From contig NC_010525.1 of NCBI RefSeq assembly GCF_000019805.1, forward strand, positions 1 to 64,000: a stretch of DNA of 64,000 bases. Reading direction: 5' to 3'. The DNA comes from Pyrobaculum neutrophilum V24Sta. Its GTDB lineage: Archaea > Thermoproteota > Thermoprotei > Thermoproteales > Thermoproteaceae. The notes under the pieces were generated by a model, which was not told the DNA's origin, searched no databases, and saw only the letters and a program-made list of their open reading frames with translations. The translations under genes were made by a program, and so were the position numbers. Of this stretch, positions 41,877 to 51,170 are shown in pieces; the stretch's first letter is position 1, and each line of letters opens with the position of its first letter.

Positions 41877-42329
41877 ATGCCTTGGAAGTGTCCTGTGTGC
41901 GGCGCCGAGAACAGAGACGAGGATCTGACCTGTAAAATATGCGGCGCCTACAAGCCCGAGGCGACTACGAAAAAGGTGGCCCAGATCCCGAGGGAGACTG
42001 CGACGGCCGTGCTGGCGGTGGAGGTGCTGGAGAGCCCGGTCGAATCTCTGGTGGGGAAGAGGTTCGAGTTCAGGGTAAACAGCCCCGGCGTAATAGTGAC
42101 CGTGGGGCGGGCCGTGGATAACCAAATCGTTGTGCCCGACCCCGCGGTCTCTCGGAGACACATGAGGCTGATAGCCACCGCCGGAGGCGTAGTTGTAGAG
42201 GACCTCGGCAGTAGCAACGGGACGTATCTAGTGGAGGGCGGCGGCGAGCGTCTAATAAAGGTGGAGAGCGTGGGGAAACAAGCGGTGGTGAGGATAGGAA
42301 ACACGAGACTGAGGGTAGCCCTCGTTTGA
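41877..42329 (+). CDS. Zinc ribbon-FHA domain protein (ArnA-like)
   Basis: 150 residues. The zinc ribbon uses Cys5, 8, 19 and 22 (CPVCGAENRDEDLTCKICGA). The FHA domain shows VGRAVDNQIVV, the phosphothreonine loop DPAVSRRHMRLI and GSSNGTYLV. This layout is that of ArnA, which in Sulfolobus helps repress the archaellum. Here the partner is the membrane kinase encoded just upstream, which may phosphorylate a ligand of this FHA domain. Confidence 0.92.
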   Translation: MPWKCPVCGAENRDEDLTCKICGAYKPEATTKKVAQIPRETATAVLAVEVLESPVESLVGKRFEFRVNSPGVIVTVGRAVDNQIVVPDPAVSRRHMRLIATAGGVVVEDLGSSNGTYLVEGGGERLIKVESVGKQAVVRIGNTRLRVALV

Positions 42330-42377
42330 TCTGGCGCGGGCTCAATGTTTTTAAACCCCTAGAGATGGCGTCGTCGT

Positions 42378-42998
42378 ATGGCAGAGGAGGCCTATGAGTA
42401 TCTGGTCCCCCTGGAGAAATACCTAAGCGCCGGCGTTAGGTTGGGCACACGCCTCTCCAACAGGTACCTCGAGGAGAGGGGCTTCATCTTCGCGGTTAGG
42501 CCAGACGGGCTGAGGATCTTCGACATAAAGAAGATAGACGAGCGCTTGAAGATAGCGGCTAAGTTCATCGCTAGGTATCCGCCCGACAGGGTGTTGGTGC
42601 ACACAACAAGGCCCTACGGCTTCAAGCCGGTGCAGATGTTCTGCAAATTCGTGGGTTGCAGGGCGTTGACCGGGCGGTTTATCCCAGGGACCTTGACCAA
42701 CCCCAACCTCCCCCACTACCAGGAGGTAGACCTCCTCTTCGTCGTCGACCCCAAGCTGGACGCCCAGGCGGTTACAGAGGCGGCTAAGATGGGCATACCC
42801 GTGGTGGCGCTGGTGGATACAGACACGCCGCATCAGTACATAGACCTCATGGTGCCCTGCAACAACAAGGGCAGGAAGAGCCTCGCCCTGATCTTCTGGA
42901 TTCTCGCAAGGCAGATTCTGAGGGAGAGAGGCGAGCTTAAGCCGGACCAAGACCTCCCGGTGCCCCCCGAGGAGTTCGAGACAAGGCTCGTGCAGTAA
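42378..42998 (+). CDS. rps2: Ribosomal protein uS2
   Basis: A 206-residue small-subunit protein. LEKYLSAGVRLGTRLSNRYL, KFIARYPPDRVLVHTTRPYG and the C-terminal VALVDTDTPHQYIDLMVPCN are typical of archaeal uS2. TATA GTTTTTAAACC is about 25-30 bases upstream of the ATG. Memo follows 29 bases later on the same strand. Confidence 0.96.
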   Translation: MAEEAYEYLVPLEKYLSAGVRLGTRLSNRYLEERGFIFAVRPDGLRIFDIKKIDERLKIAAKFIARYPPDRVLVHTTRPYGFKPVQMFCKFVGCRALTGRFIPGTLTNPNLPHYQEVDLLFVVDPKLDAQAVTEAAKMGIPVVALVDTDTPHQYIDLMVPCNNKGRKSLALIFWILARQILRERGELKPDQDLPVPPEEFETRLVQ

Positions 42999-43027
42999 GT
43001 ATATAAGCCGGGGGCGGATCTACCTCG

Positions 43028-43876
43028 ATGGCTAGAGGCGTTAGGAAGCCCGCCGTCGCCGGCTATTTCTACGAGGCCGACCGGGAGAGGCTTATACAGC
43101 AGATAGAGTGGTCTATAAAACACGAGCTGGGGCCGAAGGCGCCCCAGTTGCCTAAGCTCGGCGCCGAGGCCCTCGGCGGCGTTGCGCCACACGCGGGATA
43201 CATGTACTCGGGCCCAGTCGCCGCCTGGATATACGCCGCCCTGTCGGGCTTCGGGAAGCCCGACGCCTTCGTCATAGTGGGGCCGAACCACTACGGCATC
43301 GGCGCGCCCGTGGCCATAATGAAGTCCGGCGCCTGGGAGACGCCCCTCGGGAGGGTGGAGATAGACGCGGAGCTGGCCGAGGAGATAGCTAGAAGCGGGG
43401 CGGCGGAGGAGGACCCCCACGCCTTCTCTAGAGAGCACTCGATAGAGGTGCAGATACCGTTTATACAGTACTTCTTCGGCGACGTGAAAATAGTGCCAAT
43501 CGCCCTCTGGAGGCAGACCCCCTCGGCGTCGCGGGAGCTGGGCAAGGCGATCGCCGCCGCGTTGAAGAAACGAGGGGGGAGGATATACGTGATAGCCAGT
43601 AGCGACTTCAACCACTACGAGCCCCACGACGTCACGGTCAAAAAAGACGAAATGGCCATAGGAAAGATCCTGAAGCTTGACGAGGCCGGCCTCTTCGAGG
43701 TAGCCTCCAAGTTCGACATATCCATATGCGGCCTGGGACCCATAGGCGTGCTCATAACGGCCGCGAAAGAACTAGGGTACAACAACGCTACGCTCCTAAA
43801 ACACGCCACCTCTGGAGACACAAGCGGCTACAGAGACGAGACGGTGGGCTACGCTAGCATCCTCATTCACCGGTAA
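43028..43876 (+). CDS. Memo family protein (AmmeMemoRadiSam protein B type)
   Basis: 282 residues. The family start [20 protein letters not shown], the metal-site histidines in [12 protein letters not shown] and [13 protein letters not shown], and [10 protein letters not shown] are present. Memo relates to extradiol dioxygenases; in archaea the gene often sits near rps2, eno and isoprenoid genes, as here. The function is not settled. AMMECR1-type genes lie at 5361 and 61200. Confidence 0.93.
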   Translation: MARGVRKPAVAGYFYEADRERLIQQIEWSIKHELGPKAPQLPKLGAEALGGVAPHAGYMYSGPVAAWIYAALSGFGKPDAFVIVGPNHYGIGAPVAIMKSGAWETPLGRVEIDAELAEEIARSGAAEEDPHAFSREHSIEVQIPFIQYFFGDVKIVPIALWRQTPSASRELGKAIAAALKKRGGRIYVIASSDFNHYEPHDVTVKKDEMAIGKILKLDEAGLFEVASKFDISICGLGPIGVLITAAKELGYNNATLLKHATSGDTSGYRDETVGYASILIHR

Positions 43877-44132
43877 ACCTCAGCCCCGACCCTCCACAGA
43901 GCCACGGCGCATTGCGAAGAGCGGGCTCGGCAAATCCCGCCGAGGGCGACCAGCGCGGCGGTTACACCGCCCTCTCGATCCGCGGCCTGCATAAACTCAA
44001 GCTCTCTCCTGTGAGCCAACCGGCCCTGGGGGAGCCGGCCGGTTGCAGAAGCCCGTCCGCGGGGCTGGATCCTCGGGCCGATCGGCGGACAGGCCCGACC
44101 CGAGGGGGACATTACAAAGGGGGAGCTGGCGG
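43877..44132. other. GC-rich non-coding stretch with stacked hairpins
   Basis: The 256 bases between convergent memo and aCPSF1 hold no convincing ORF. Several perfect stems are visible: CTCGGC/GCCGAG (43928-43947), GGCGG/CCGCC (about 43959-43973), a strong CAACCGGC/GCCGGTTG (44021-44045) and CCTCGGG/CCCGAGG (44071-44105). A TATA-like GCATAAACTC near 43990 could start a + strand RNA at about 44020. I found no SRP RNA or RNase P core motif, so the role is unknown. Confidence 0.45.
44097..44129 (+). repeat. GC-rich hairpin element, copy D (short)
   Basis: GACCCGAGGGGGACATTACA then AAGGGGGAGCTGG shares both ends with copies A-C but lacks the long central stem. It ends 4 bases before the aCPSF1 stop codon and is antisense to that gene, as copies B and C are to theirs. 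Confidence 0.4.
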
Positions 44133-46037
44133 CTACAGTGCTCTAATTCTCTCGCCTACCTTAGGCACCACTGTAGTTATCTTGTACTTCAGCTCTATGG
44201 AGGTGGCCAGGCTGACTATCTTGGAGGGCTCGCCGTGTATCAACACGATCTTTCTAGGCTTGGGCTCGAGGTGCTCCACGTACTTCATGAGCTCCCTCCT
44301 ATCGCTGTGGCCTGAGAAGCCGGGTATGGAGACCGCCTCCATCCGCATCTCTACCTTCGCCTCGCCCCCCACCAAGCTCCTGACCACGAACTCCCTCTCG
44401 CCGTTTAGGATCCTCCTGCCGAGCGTCCCCTCGGCTTGGTAGGAGACGAACACCAGCTTGTTCCTCGGGTCGTGCGCCAGCTGTGAGAAGTAGTCCACCA
44501 CAGGCCCCCCGTTTAACATGCCGTGTGGCGCAATTATGACGGCTGGCTCCTCGCTCTGGGCTATCTTGGCCACCTGGTTTATCCTATCCTCCACCCGTTT
44601 GGCGCGGTCCACAATGACCACGCTTCCCGAGGTGGTGAAGGGGTTGACCCCGCCGTAGACCTCCTCGGCGACCTCGGGGTTTAGGTAGTGGGGGTACATG
44701 AGGTAGGCGTTGAGCGTCTCTACAATCATCCCGTCTACGTAGACGGGCACCCTGGGGATCAAACCCCCCTCGATCATCTTGTTGAGGATATAGAGGATCT
44801 CCTGGCCCCTCCCCGTGCTGAAGGCGGGGATCAGCACCTTGCCGCCTCTCGACACGGCCTCGGCCACGTGTTTAGCCAAGGCGTTCTCGGCCTCAACCCT
44901 AGGCGGTTGCACGTCGTCTCTACCGCCGTAGGTGGACTCCATTATGAGCATCTCCACCCTCTTGAACTTAGACACGGCGCGGTTCAGAAGCCTCGTCTTG
45001 CCGTATTTGAAATCCCCGGTGTAGAGGATGTTGTACCTCCCGTTGCCTATGTGCAGATGCGCCATGGCAGACCCGATCTCGTGGCCCGCGTCGTAGAAGG
45101 TCAGCTTGACGTCTGGCGCTATGTCGGTGACCTCCTCGTAGTCCAGCGTTATGGTGTGGTATATGACGGACTCCACGTCGGCTTTGGAGAAAGCCGGCTC
45201 CAGCCCCTCCCTCTCCTTCAGCTCTATGTAGTCCATGAGGAGTATAAACGCTTGGTACTTGGTGGGGTCGGTCATGTAGACAGGCCCCCTGTAGCCGTAC
45301 TTGTAGAGAAACGGGAGGCAGCCCACGTGGTCCATATGGGCGTGGGTTAACACAACCGCGTCTAGCCTATCGATATCTACGGCGTCTAGCATGGGGAAAT
45401 CCTCGTCGTATTGGCCGGGCTTCAGCCCGCAGTCGAGCAACACGTTGCTCTCGGTGGTGCTGACCAGTATCGCGCTGCGGCCCACCTCCATCGCGGCTCC
45501 GAGAAAGGTGACAGTTATCGCCCCCTCCTTGACCACCGGCTCCTGGTGTATATATCTGGCCAAGCGCTCCATAAGCTCCCTCCTCTGGGCGTAGGCACCG
45601 TGGAAGATCTGGCGCACCCCCACGATCTCGTGGGCAGGGAGCTTGACCTTGTCCCGGGGCACCCCGCTCTCCACCACAGCCCTCCAGCCGGTCCTCACGA
45701 AGACCTCCCGCGCTACGGCTCTTATCTCCCTCTCCCGCATCGGCTTGGCGAGGTAGATATAGACGTCGCCGCTTTCCTCGAAAACGACGTCGTCGACGTC
45801 CTCCACCACCTCCCTAATTATCTGGGAGGCCTTCTTCTCCGGCAGTCTGCTGGAGGCCTCGGTCCTCAAAACCACGCGCTTCTTGAGGGCCTTGGCCACC
45901 TCGCCGACCATGTCTAGGAGAGCCTCCGAGGGCTTCTTCACATAGATGCAGAGGTTCGGGCCCTCGTAGCTGACTCTGGAAACCTCGGCGCCAGATAGAA
46001 TAGACCTTACCCTACTCTCAACTTCCGAAAAAGACAC
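44133..46037 (-). CDS. aCPSF1/FttA RNase, beta-CASP metallo-beta-lactamase with KH domains
   Basis: 634 residues from GTG 46037; the longer frame upstream is antisense to cysS. N-terminal KH-like domains (residues about 1-145) precede the MBL core with HAHMDHVG, the later DAGHEIGSAM and YTGDF, and the beta-CASP motifs ending HGEPSK. aCPSF1 cleaves nascent transcripts at U-rich sites and ends transcription in archaea. Start choice: TATA TTTATATA is about 24-28 bases upstream and is shared with cysS. Confidence 0.95.
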   Translation of the reverse strand: MSFSEVESRVRSILSGAEVSRVSYEGPNLCIYVKKPSEALLDMVGEVAKALKKRVVLRTEASSRLPEKKASQIIREVVEDVDDVVFEESGDVYIYLAKPMREREIRAVAREVFVRTGWRAVVESGVPRDKVKLPAHEIVGVRQIFHGAYAQRRELMERLARYIHQEPVVKEGAITVTFLGAAMEVGRSAILVSTTESNVLLDCGLKPGQYDEDFPMLDAVDIDRLDAVVLTHAHMDHVGCLPFLYKYGYRGPVYMTDPTKYQAFILLMDYIELKEREGLEPAFSKADVESVIYHTITLDYEEVTDIAPDVKLTFYDAGHEIGSAMAHLHIGNGRYNILYTGDFKYGKTRLLNRAVSKFKRVEMLIMESTYGGRDDVQPPRVEAENALAKHVAEAVSRGGKVLIPAFSTGRGQEILYILNKMIEGGLIPRVPVYVDGMIVETLNAYLMYPHYLNPEVAEEVYGGVNPFTTSGSVVIVDRAKRVEDRINQVAKIAQSEEPAVIIAPHGMLNGGPVVDYFSQLAHDPRNKLVFVSYQAEGTLGRRILNGEREFVVRSLVGGEAKVEMRMEAVSIPGFSGHSDRRELMKYVEHLEPKPRKIVLIHGEPSKIVSLATSIELKYKITTVVPKVGERIRAL

Positions 46038-46054
46038 GCGCCCCAGAAATGCAC

Positions 46055-46064
46055 ATGTATATAA
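46055..46064. promoter_or_regulatory. Shared divergent TATA box (aCPSF1 / cysS)
   Basis: TGTATATAAA lies between the GTG starts at 46037 (minus) and 46086 (plus), about 22 bases from each. This single box explains both chosen starts and predicts leaderless mRNA for each gene. Confidence 0.6.
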
Positions 46065-46085
46065 ACAATGTGGTTCGGGGGTGGC

Positions 46086-47510
46086 GTGCGGATCTACAAC
46101 ACCGCCACTAGACAGGTGGAGGAGTTCACAACGTACGTCCCCCGCCTGGCTAGGGGGTACGTGTGCGGCATAACCCCCTACGACCACATGCACGTGGGAC
46201 ACGGCAGGGTCTACGTCTTCTTCGACATATTCAGAAGGTACCTGGAGAGACTGGGCTACGAGGTTAGGCTTGTTATAAACTTTACAGACATAGACGACAA
46301 GATCGTAAACAAGGCGAGGGAGGAGTTCGGACACGAGGCGTACAAGAGGTGGAGGGAGGTGCCCGAGCGCTACATAGCCGAGTACTTCGAAATGACGAGA
46401 AGGCTCTACATAAAGCCGGCGTATGCGTACCCCAAGGTGACGGAAAACGTGGAAGACATGGTGAAGTGGATATCTACGCTCGTGGAGAAGGGATACGCCT
46501 ACGTTGCCCCCGACGGCTCCGTCTACTTCGAGGTGGCGAAGGTGCCCAACTACGGCGTGTTGTCGAGGCAGAAGATAGAGGAGCTCATAGCGGGGGCCCG
46601 CGTCGAGCCGGAGCCCGGCAAGAGAAACCCCCTCGACTTCGCCCTCTGGAAGAGCTGGACCCCTGGCGAGCCATGGTGGAACTCGCCGTGGTGCCCCGGG
46701 AGGCCCGGGTGGCACCTCGAATGCGTCGTCATGTCGACGAAGCACCTGGGGGCGCCCTTCGATTTCCACGGCGGCGGCGCCGACCTCATATTTCCACACC
46801 ACGAAAACGAGATAGCGATAGCGAGGGCCTACTTCGGCGTAGACAACTTCGCGAGGTATTGGATACACGTGGGCTACCTCACAGTTAGAGGCGAGAAGAT
46901 GTCTAAATCCCTCGGCAACATAATAACACTGAGGGAGGTCCTCTCTAAACACAGCGGCGAGGCCCTAAGGCTTGCATACGCCATGAGCCACTACAGAAAG
47001 CCGATGGAGTTCACCTACGAGCTGTTGCAACAGGCGGAGGACATGGCGAAGACCCTCTACACCGCCTACGACGAGTTGAGCCAAGCCCTCCGAGACGCCG
47101 GGGAGAAGGACCAAGAGCCGATAGCCCAAGAGGCGTTGAAATACGCCGGGGCTTTCTACGGCGCGTTAGACGACGATATGTCGACGCCGGAGGCCGTACA
47201 GCAACTATACGGCATGGCTAGGTACATAATCTCCACGGTTCTGCACAGGGTCGAGAAGATCTCGCGCGAGACGGCGCTGGCCGTGTTGAACAAATACGTA
47301 GAGATGGCCGACGTCTTAGGCGTGTTGGAGAGGCGCCAGATCCCAAAGGAGCTGGAGGAGGCCGTAAAAGCGCTGGTGGAGACCAGGGCAAGGCTACGCC
47401 AAGAGCGGCAGTACCAGCTGGCGGACTACATCAGGCAGAGGCTGGCCGAGCTCGGCGTAGAACTACACGACTTCGGCCCAAGGACTTACTACACCTACAG
47501 AAGGGCTTGA
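46086..47510 (+). CDS. cysS: Cysteinyl-tRNA synthetase
   Basis: A 474-residue class I synthetase. The HIGH-type HVGHGRVYVFFD follows CGITPYDHM, with zinc site Cys in GWHLECVVMS, and KMSKS is seen in GEKMSKSLGNIITLR. It charges tRNA-Cys. GTG 46086 is 22-30 bases from TATA TGTATATAAA; the in-frame ATG at 46068 lies too near the box. The C-terminal anticodon-binding helices are complete. Confidence 0.96.
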   Translation: MRIYNTATRQVEEFTTYVPRLARGYVCGITPYDHMHVGHGRVYVFFDIFRRYLERLGYEVRLVINFTDIDDKIVNKAREEFGHEAYKRWREVPERYIAEYFEMTRRLYIKPAYAYPKVTENVEDMVKWISTLVEKGYAYVAPDGSVYFEVAKVPNYGVLSRQKIEELIAGARVEPEPGKRNPLDFALWKSWTPGEPWWNSPWCPGRPGWHLECVVMSTKHLGAPFDFHGGGADLIFPHHENEIAIARAYFGVDNFARYWIHVGYLTVRGEKMSKSLGNIITLREVLSKHSGEALRLAYAMSHYRKPMEFTYELLQQAEDMAKTLYTAYDELSQALRDAGEKDQEPIAQEALKYAGAFYGALDDDMSTPEAVQQLYGMARYIISTVLHRVEKISRETALAVLNKYVEMADVLGVLERRQIPKELEEAVKALVETRARLRQERQYQLADYIRQRLAELGVELHDFGPRTYYTYRRA

Positions 47511-47522
47511 ACTGCGCCAGCT

Positions 47523-50500
47523 CTACGCAAAACGCCTAGCCACAAGTATCGAGAGGCCCAGGAGACCGTATATGGCTGGCTCTATGTGCCGGAGAGTCTC
47601 AACTACAGCGAGATTCGGCGTCCGGCCCGCCGACAGATCGCCCTCCACCAACGCCCGCGCCAGGAGAGTCATTGGAGTCGGCGGCGCCGTATAGAGCTGG
47701 GAGATGCCGTCGACAAGAGCCCAATCCCCAGTCGCCACCGCCTTCTCCACAAGGAAGCGGAAGTACTCCGCGGCGCGTTGCGACATGTTGCCGGCCGCTT
47801 CGGAGGCCCGGATGTAGCTCTGGGGAGGCACGGCGAAGCCCACAAAGGCCGTCTTGTTCCTAACTCCCATATACTCGCCGTAGATGGTGAAGTTCACTAG
47901 GCCAAGCGCGTCGTAGCGGCCCACCACCACTACGCTACCGTTGACTCTAGAGCCGTTTAGGTACAGCGCGGCGGATAGAGAGCCGGCGGCGAACACGGGA
48001 AGCCCCCCGGCTGTGCCGAGGATCAGAGCCTCGGGTCTCACCTCCAGAGGCCCCCAGTAGAGTCGTCTGGAGACAAGACTGGAGTTGGTCCGGAAGACCA
48101 GATGGAGGACGCAGGTTCTGTTGTAGACGAGATCCAGGGTGTAGTTCAGCGGCACCGTCCTCCTGAACTGCTCGCAGCCCCAAGCCTCGACCACCGCGGA
48201 GACCGCCACGCGGGGCTCCACAAACCCCCCAAGCACCACCCGCGCCCCGGCGCCCAGAGGTAGCGCGGCCGGCCCCGAGATGGATAGGTTGTAGACCCTG
48301 TACCACAGCACCGGCACAGACACAGTGTACGGCCCCGCCTTAAGCACCACGAGGTATCTGCCGGGCCTCTCCGGGGAGGTCACGTTGACGGCGTATTGGG
48401 CATGTGCCCCCGGCCCCACGTCGACAAAAACGCTCTGCGTCCCGTTGACGTAGAGGGGAACTCTCAAGGTTAGATTCGGCGGCGTGGAAACGGCAACGAA
48501 AACCCTAGCCGGCGTGCCCAACTCGGCCGCCTCGGCGCCGGCGCTCAACCTGAGGGGTGGGCGGAGGATGCGCACCTCCCCAAATCCGTAGCTAAAGACG
48601 GCCGCCCCGTCCGAGGCGGCGACCTCTACAACCTTGGAGAGGCGCCCACGCACCTGATCCCCCCCGACCACGTAGGTGTAGTTGGGCGGGGCGTAGATAG
48701 TTAGGTTGAGAAGGGCGGACTCCCCACCGCGGTCCACACGCCAGTTGAGCAAGCGGACAGCCACAGTGGGCCTGGGGATGTGGATGACCTTTTCCACATC
48801 GCCGAAGTTCGTAGAAAGCGTCAACCTGAGATCCTCCCTGTAGGGAAGCGACGCGCCGGCCGTAGCCCTCCCCGTCGCGCAGAGACCGGCGCCGGCTGGA
48901 ATATGTAAGACCGTCCCGTTTATATAGACAAAGTAGTCCGCGTCGACGGAGGGGTTGCAGATAGACGCCTCTATAGACAGGGACACGTCTACGCTTGAGG
49001 GCGTTACCACCACCCTGGAGACGTCTATGCGGAAGCTGGGGCGCGGGAGCCTAACCGATATGGAGCCCCGCTCGACGGCCGTGTAGCTGATGTTTATCAC
49101 CTCGTCGTATCTAGCCTTGAGGATGCAGACGGAGGCGCAGCCAACGCCGCCATCTACCCTCACGGTGATGTTCAAGCCGGGGAAGTTGGTCACAGGCTTG
49201 AGGAGTAGCTCCACGACGGAGCCGTTGACTCTCGCCTTGACCACCTCAAGCCTAACCTGCGGCTTTGGAAGCGCAAGGGTGTACTTCGCCTGGCCTACCC
49301 TAACGTCGACGGCGTTTTTACCGATCGGGGCGTCGTAAGCCACGGAGAGGGCGGACTGACCCACGCCGGCTGGGCCTGTATCTATACGGATTTTGCCGGC
49401 GTCGCGGCCGTCCACGGCGACTGTGGCGAGATATGTGGCGTTCGGCGTCCCGGAGACGGATCCAACGACGGTTATGGAATACTGTAGCAGTCCCCCGCCG
49501 GCTCCCACGGGCTTTACGTCGATCTTGAAGTCTGGCACGGCCAGGCGTATAGATAACGTGGCCGCCGTGTAGCCGGCCCCCGGCACCCTAAGCGTTGTCG
49601 AGAGCCCGGTGAAGTTGGCAGACGCCGCGTATCCCCCCAAAGTCGCGTATACAGCGCCGGCTCCCCTGTCGAGGTCGTAGTAGATCCTGTACGTGGGCCG
49701 CGCCGCCTTTACGGAGAGCGTTGCCGTCGAGCCGGCGTAGGAGATAGAGAGGAGGCAGTCGCCCGGCGTGGAGACGTTGAAAGGTAGCTTAGCCAAGGCG
49801 CTACCGCCCGGCGGAATCTGCAAAACGGCGCCGCCCCCGAAGCCGGGGCACCCAGCCGCCTTCAGCGTCCCCACAACGACGAGGGGGTTGGGGTTGTAGA
49901 CCGTGACGTTGACGGCGCCCCAGGCCCCAGGCCCCACCAGCAACACGCCCGGCGCCGCCGCCAGCTGGAGGCCCGTCAGATTTACCCTAACGACGGTGGT
50001 GTAGCTACCGTTAGACACAACCAGGGCGTAAGGCCTTAGGGCCCCCCTTGTGACATAGGTGGCAAACCCGCCCCTGGCCGTCACGCCGGTCCCGTTTATG
50101 TAAACCACCCCGTTTGCGGGACTCCCGTCCACAGCAACGTAGAGATCCAGCGCGAGGGTCCCGTTGTCGTAGTAGGCGCCCCCCGTGAACTTAGCGTACA
50201 GCCCTCCGAAGTACATCTTCACGGTGGTGTATACGGGAGACGTCGTGGGGTTGACGAAGGCCACCCTCAACGTGCCGTTGACCCAGATGGGCTGGCCCAG
50301 AGGCACGTTGGAGACAACGCCGGCGGCCTCTATTGTGAGATATCCGGGGTAGGGTGGCGAGATCTCGTAGTAGGCCGCGGTGAGGCCGTCTAGGCTGAGC
50401 GGCTGGGGGTTGTAGCCGGGGGCCAGCTGGTACTTCTGAAAATCGGGAGCCAGTTGCACGCCGCCTATGGAGACGCCTTGTGCCAGAGCTAGGAGGAATT

Positions 50501-51113
50501 TCACATACATGGAGACGAGGGCAGGGTCGGCGTTGCCCCTCGTTGCGTTTACCACCACGGGAGTCCAGTTCCCAAGGCTCTGGAGGTACCAGGCAAAGAC
50601 GGCGCTGTATTTATACCAGTCGTCGTGGGAGGCGGAGTAGGGATTTACCTGGTAGAGCTTGCCCGAGAAGTATCTGTAGGGGAAGTAGAAGTACTGGGCT
50701 CCCACGGCCGCCATGCCCTCGGGGAGGGCCTCCACAGGCCACCTCTGGTCGTAGAGCATGTCTGGGTTGATGTACCTAACCTGGAATACGTGCGCCACCT
50801 CGTGGTAGGCAAGATGTCTAAGCTCCACGTCGCTAAGGCTTTGGCTGAAGTCAAGCCTCTGGACGCACACAGTTGATCCCGAAAGGCCCACCCGGGTGTC
50901 GCCGGACGCCACCGATGTGATGTTGACGAAGTACTTTCCGCCAGAACACGGCGGAGCAGGAGAGAGGCCTTTCCCGACGTAGAACCCGTAGGCCTCCTCA
51001 AGGTAATTGGCGAGCTTCTGGGAGTATGTGTCGTTGCCCACCACATAGAAATGGGGGGTCTCCACGGCGAGAACAAGCGCCGCGGCGACCAACAAGGCTA
51101 ATACAAGCCTCAC
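47523..51113 (-). CDS. Secreted, membrane-anchored metalloprotease (gluzincin) with beta-sandwich domains
   Basis: 1196 residues from GTG 51113, with a signal peptide (RLVLALLVAAALVLAVETP). The catalytic helix HEVAH is at residues 104-108 and the third zinc ligand is likely Glu132 in ALPEGMAAV, 24 residues after the second His: a gluzincin layout. Residues about 240-1120 are a string of beta-rich Ig/CARDB-like domains with many N-x-S/T sites. A C-terminal helix (AIYGLLGLSILVARRFA) anchors it. Targets are unknown, but the neighbouring surface proteins are natural candidates. Confidence 0.82.
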   Translation of the reverse strand: MRLVLALLVAAALVLAVETPHFYVVGNDTYSQKLANYLEEAYGFYVGKGLSPAPPCSGGKYFVNITSVASGDTRVGLSGSTVCVQRLDFSQSLSDVELRHLAYHEVAHVFQVRYINPDMLYDQRWPVEALPEGMAAVGAQYFYFPYRYFSGKLYQVNPYSASHDDWYKYSAVFAWYLQSLGNWTPVVVNATRGNADPALVSMYVKFLLALAQGVSIGGVQLAPDFQKYQLAPGYNPQPLSLDGLTAAYYEISPPYPGYLTIEAAGVVSNVPLGQPIWVNGTLRVAFVNPTTSPVYTTVKMYFGGLYAKFTGGAYYDNGTLALDLYVAVDGSPANGVVYINGTGVTARGGFATYVTRGALRPYALVVSNGSYTTVVRVNLTGLQLAAAPGVLLVGPGAWGAVNVTVYNPNPLVVVGTLKAAGCPGFGGGAVLQIPPGGSALAKLPFNVSTPGDCLLSISYAGSTATLSVKAARPTYRIYYDLDRGAGAVYATLGGYAASANFTGLSTTLRVPGAGYTAATLSIRLAVPDFKIDVKPVGAGGGLLQYSITVVGSVSGTPNATYLATVAVDGRDAGKIRIDTGPAGVGQSALSVAYDAPIGKNAVDVRVGQAKYTLALPKPQVRLEVVKARVNGSVVELLLKPVTNFPGLNITVRVDGGVGCASVCILKARYDEVINISYTAVERGSISVRLPRPSFRIDVSRVVVTPSSVDVSLSIEASICNPSVDADYFVYINGTVLHIPAGAGLCATGRATAGASLPYREDLRLTLSTNFGDVEKVIHIPRPTVAVRLLNWRVDRGGESALLNLTIYAPPNYTYVVGGDQVRGRLSKVVEVAASDGAAVFSYGFGEVRILRPPLRLSAGAEAAELGTPARVFVAVSTPPNLTLRVPLYVNGTQSVFVDVGPGAHAQYAVNVTSPERPGRYLVVLKAGPYTVSVPVLWYRVYNLSISGPAALPLGAGARVVLGGFVEPRVAVSAVVEAWGCEQFRRTVPLNYTLDLVYNRTCVLHLVFRTNSSLVSRRLYWGPLEVRPEALILGTAGGLPVFAAGSLSAALYLNGSRVNGSVVVVGRYDALGLVNFTIYGEYMGVRNKTAFVGFAVPPQSYIRASEAAGNMSQRAAEYFRFLVEKAVATGDWALVDGISQLYTAPPTPMTLLARALVEGDLSAGRTPNLAVVETLRHIEPAIYGLLGLSILVARRFA

Positions 51114-51170
51114 GGAGGTTTGGGCGGGGGGTAATTAAAAACCTTTATTTAGCTACCGCACCACGGCCCC
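51114..51170. promoter_or_regulatory. Divergent promoter of the surface-protein locus
   Basis: The 57-base gap holds AT-rich blocks TAATTAAAAA and CTTTATTTAG. The first lies about 20-25 bases before the GTG at 51113 (minus), the second about 25 before the ATG at 51171 (plus). The protease and the 633-residue protein are therefore transcribed apart from a shared control region. Confidence 0.5.

Noticed and set aside
43877-44132. SRP RNA or RNase P RNA in the GC-rich gap
   Set aside because: Neither the SRP helix 8 core (GTCAGG...AGCAG) nor an RNase P CR-I/CR-IV pattern (GGAAAGTCC, ACAGAAA) was found on either strand.
46038-46952. N-terminal extension of aCPSF1 by about 300 residues
   Set aside because: It is antisense to cysS; known aCPSF1 length and the shared TATA box support the GTG at 46037.
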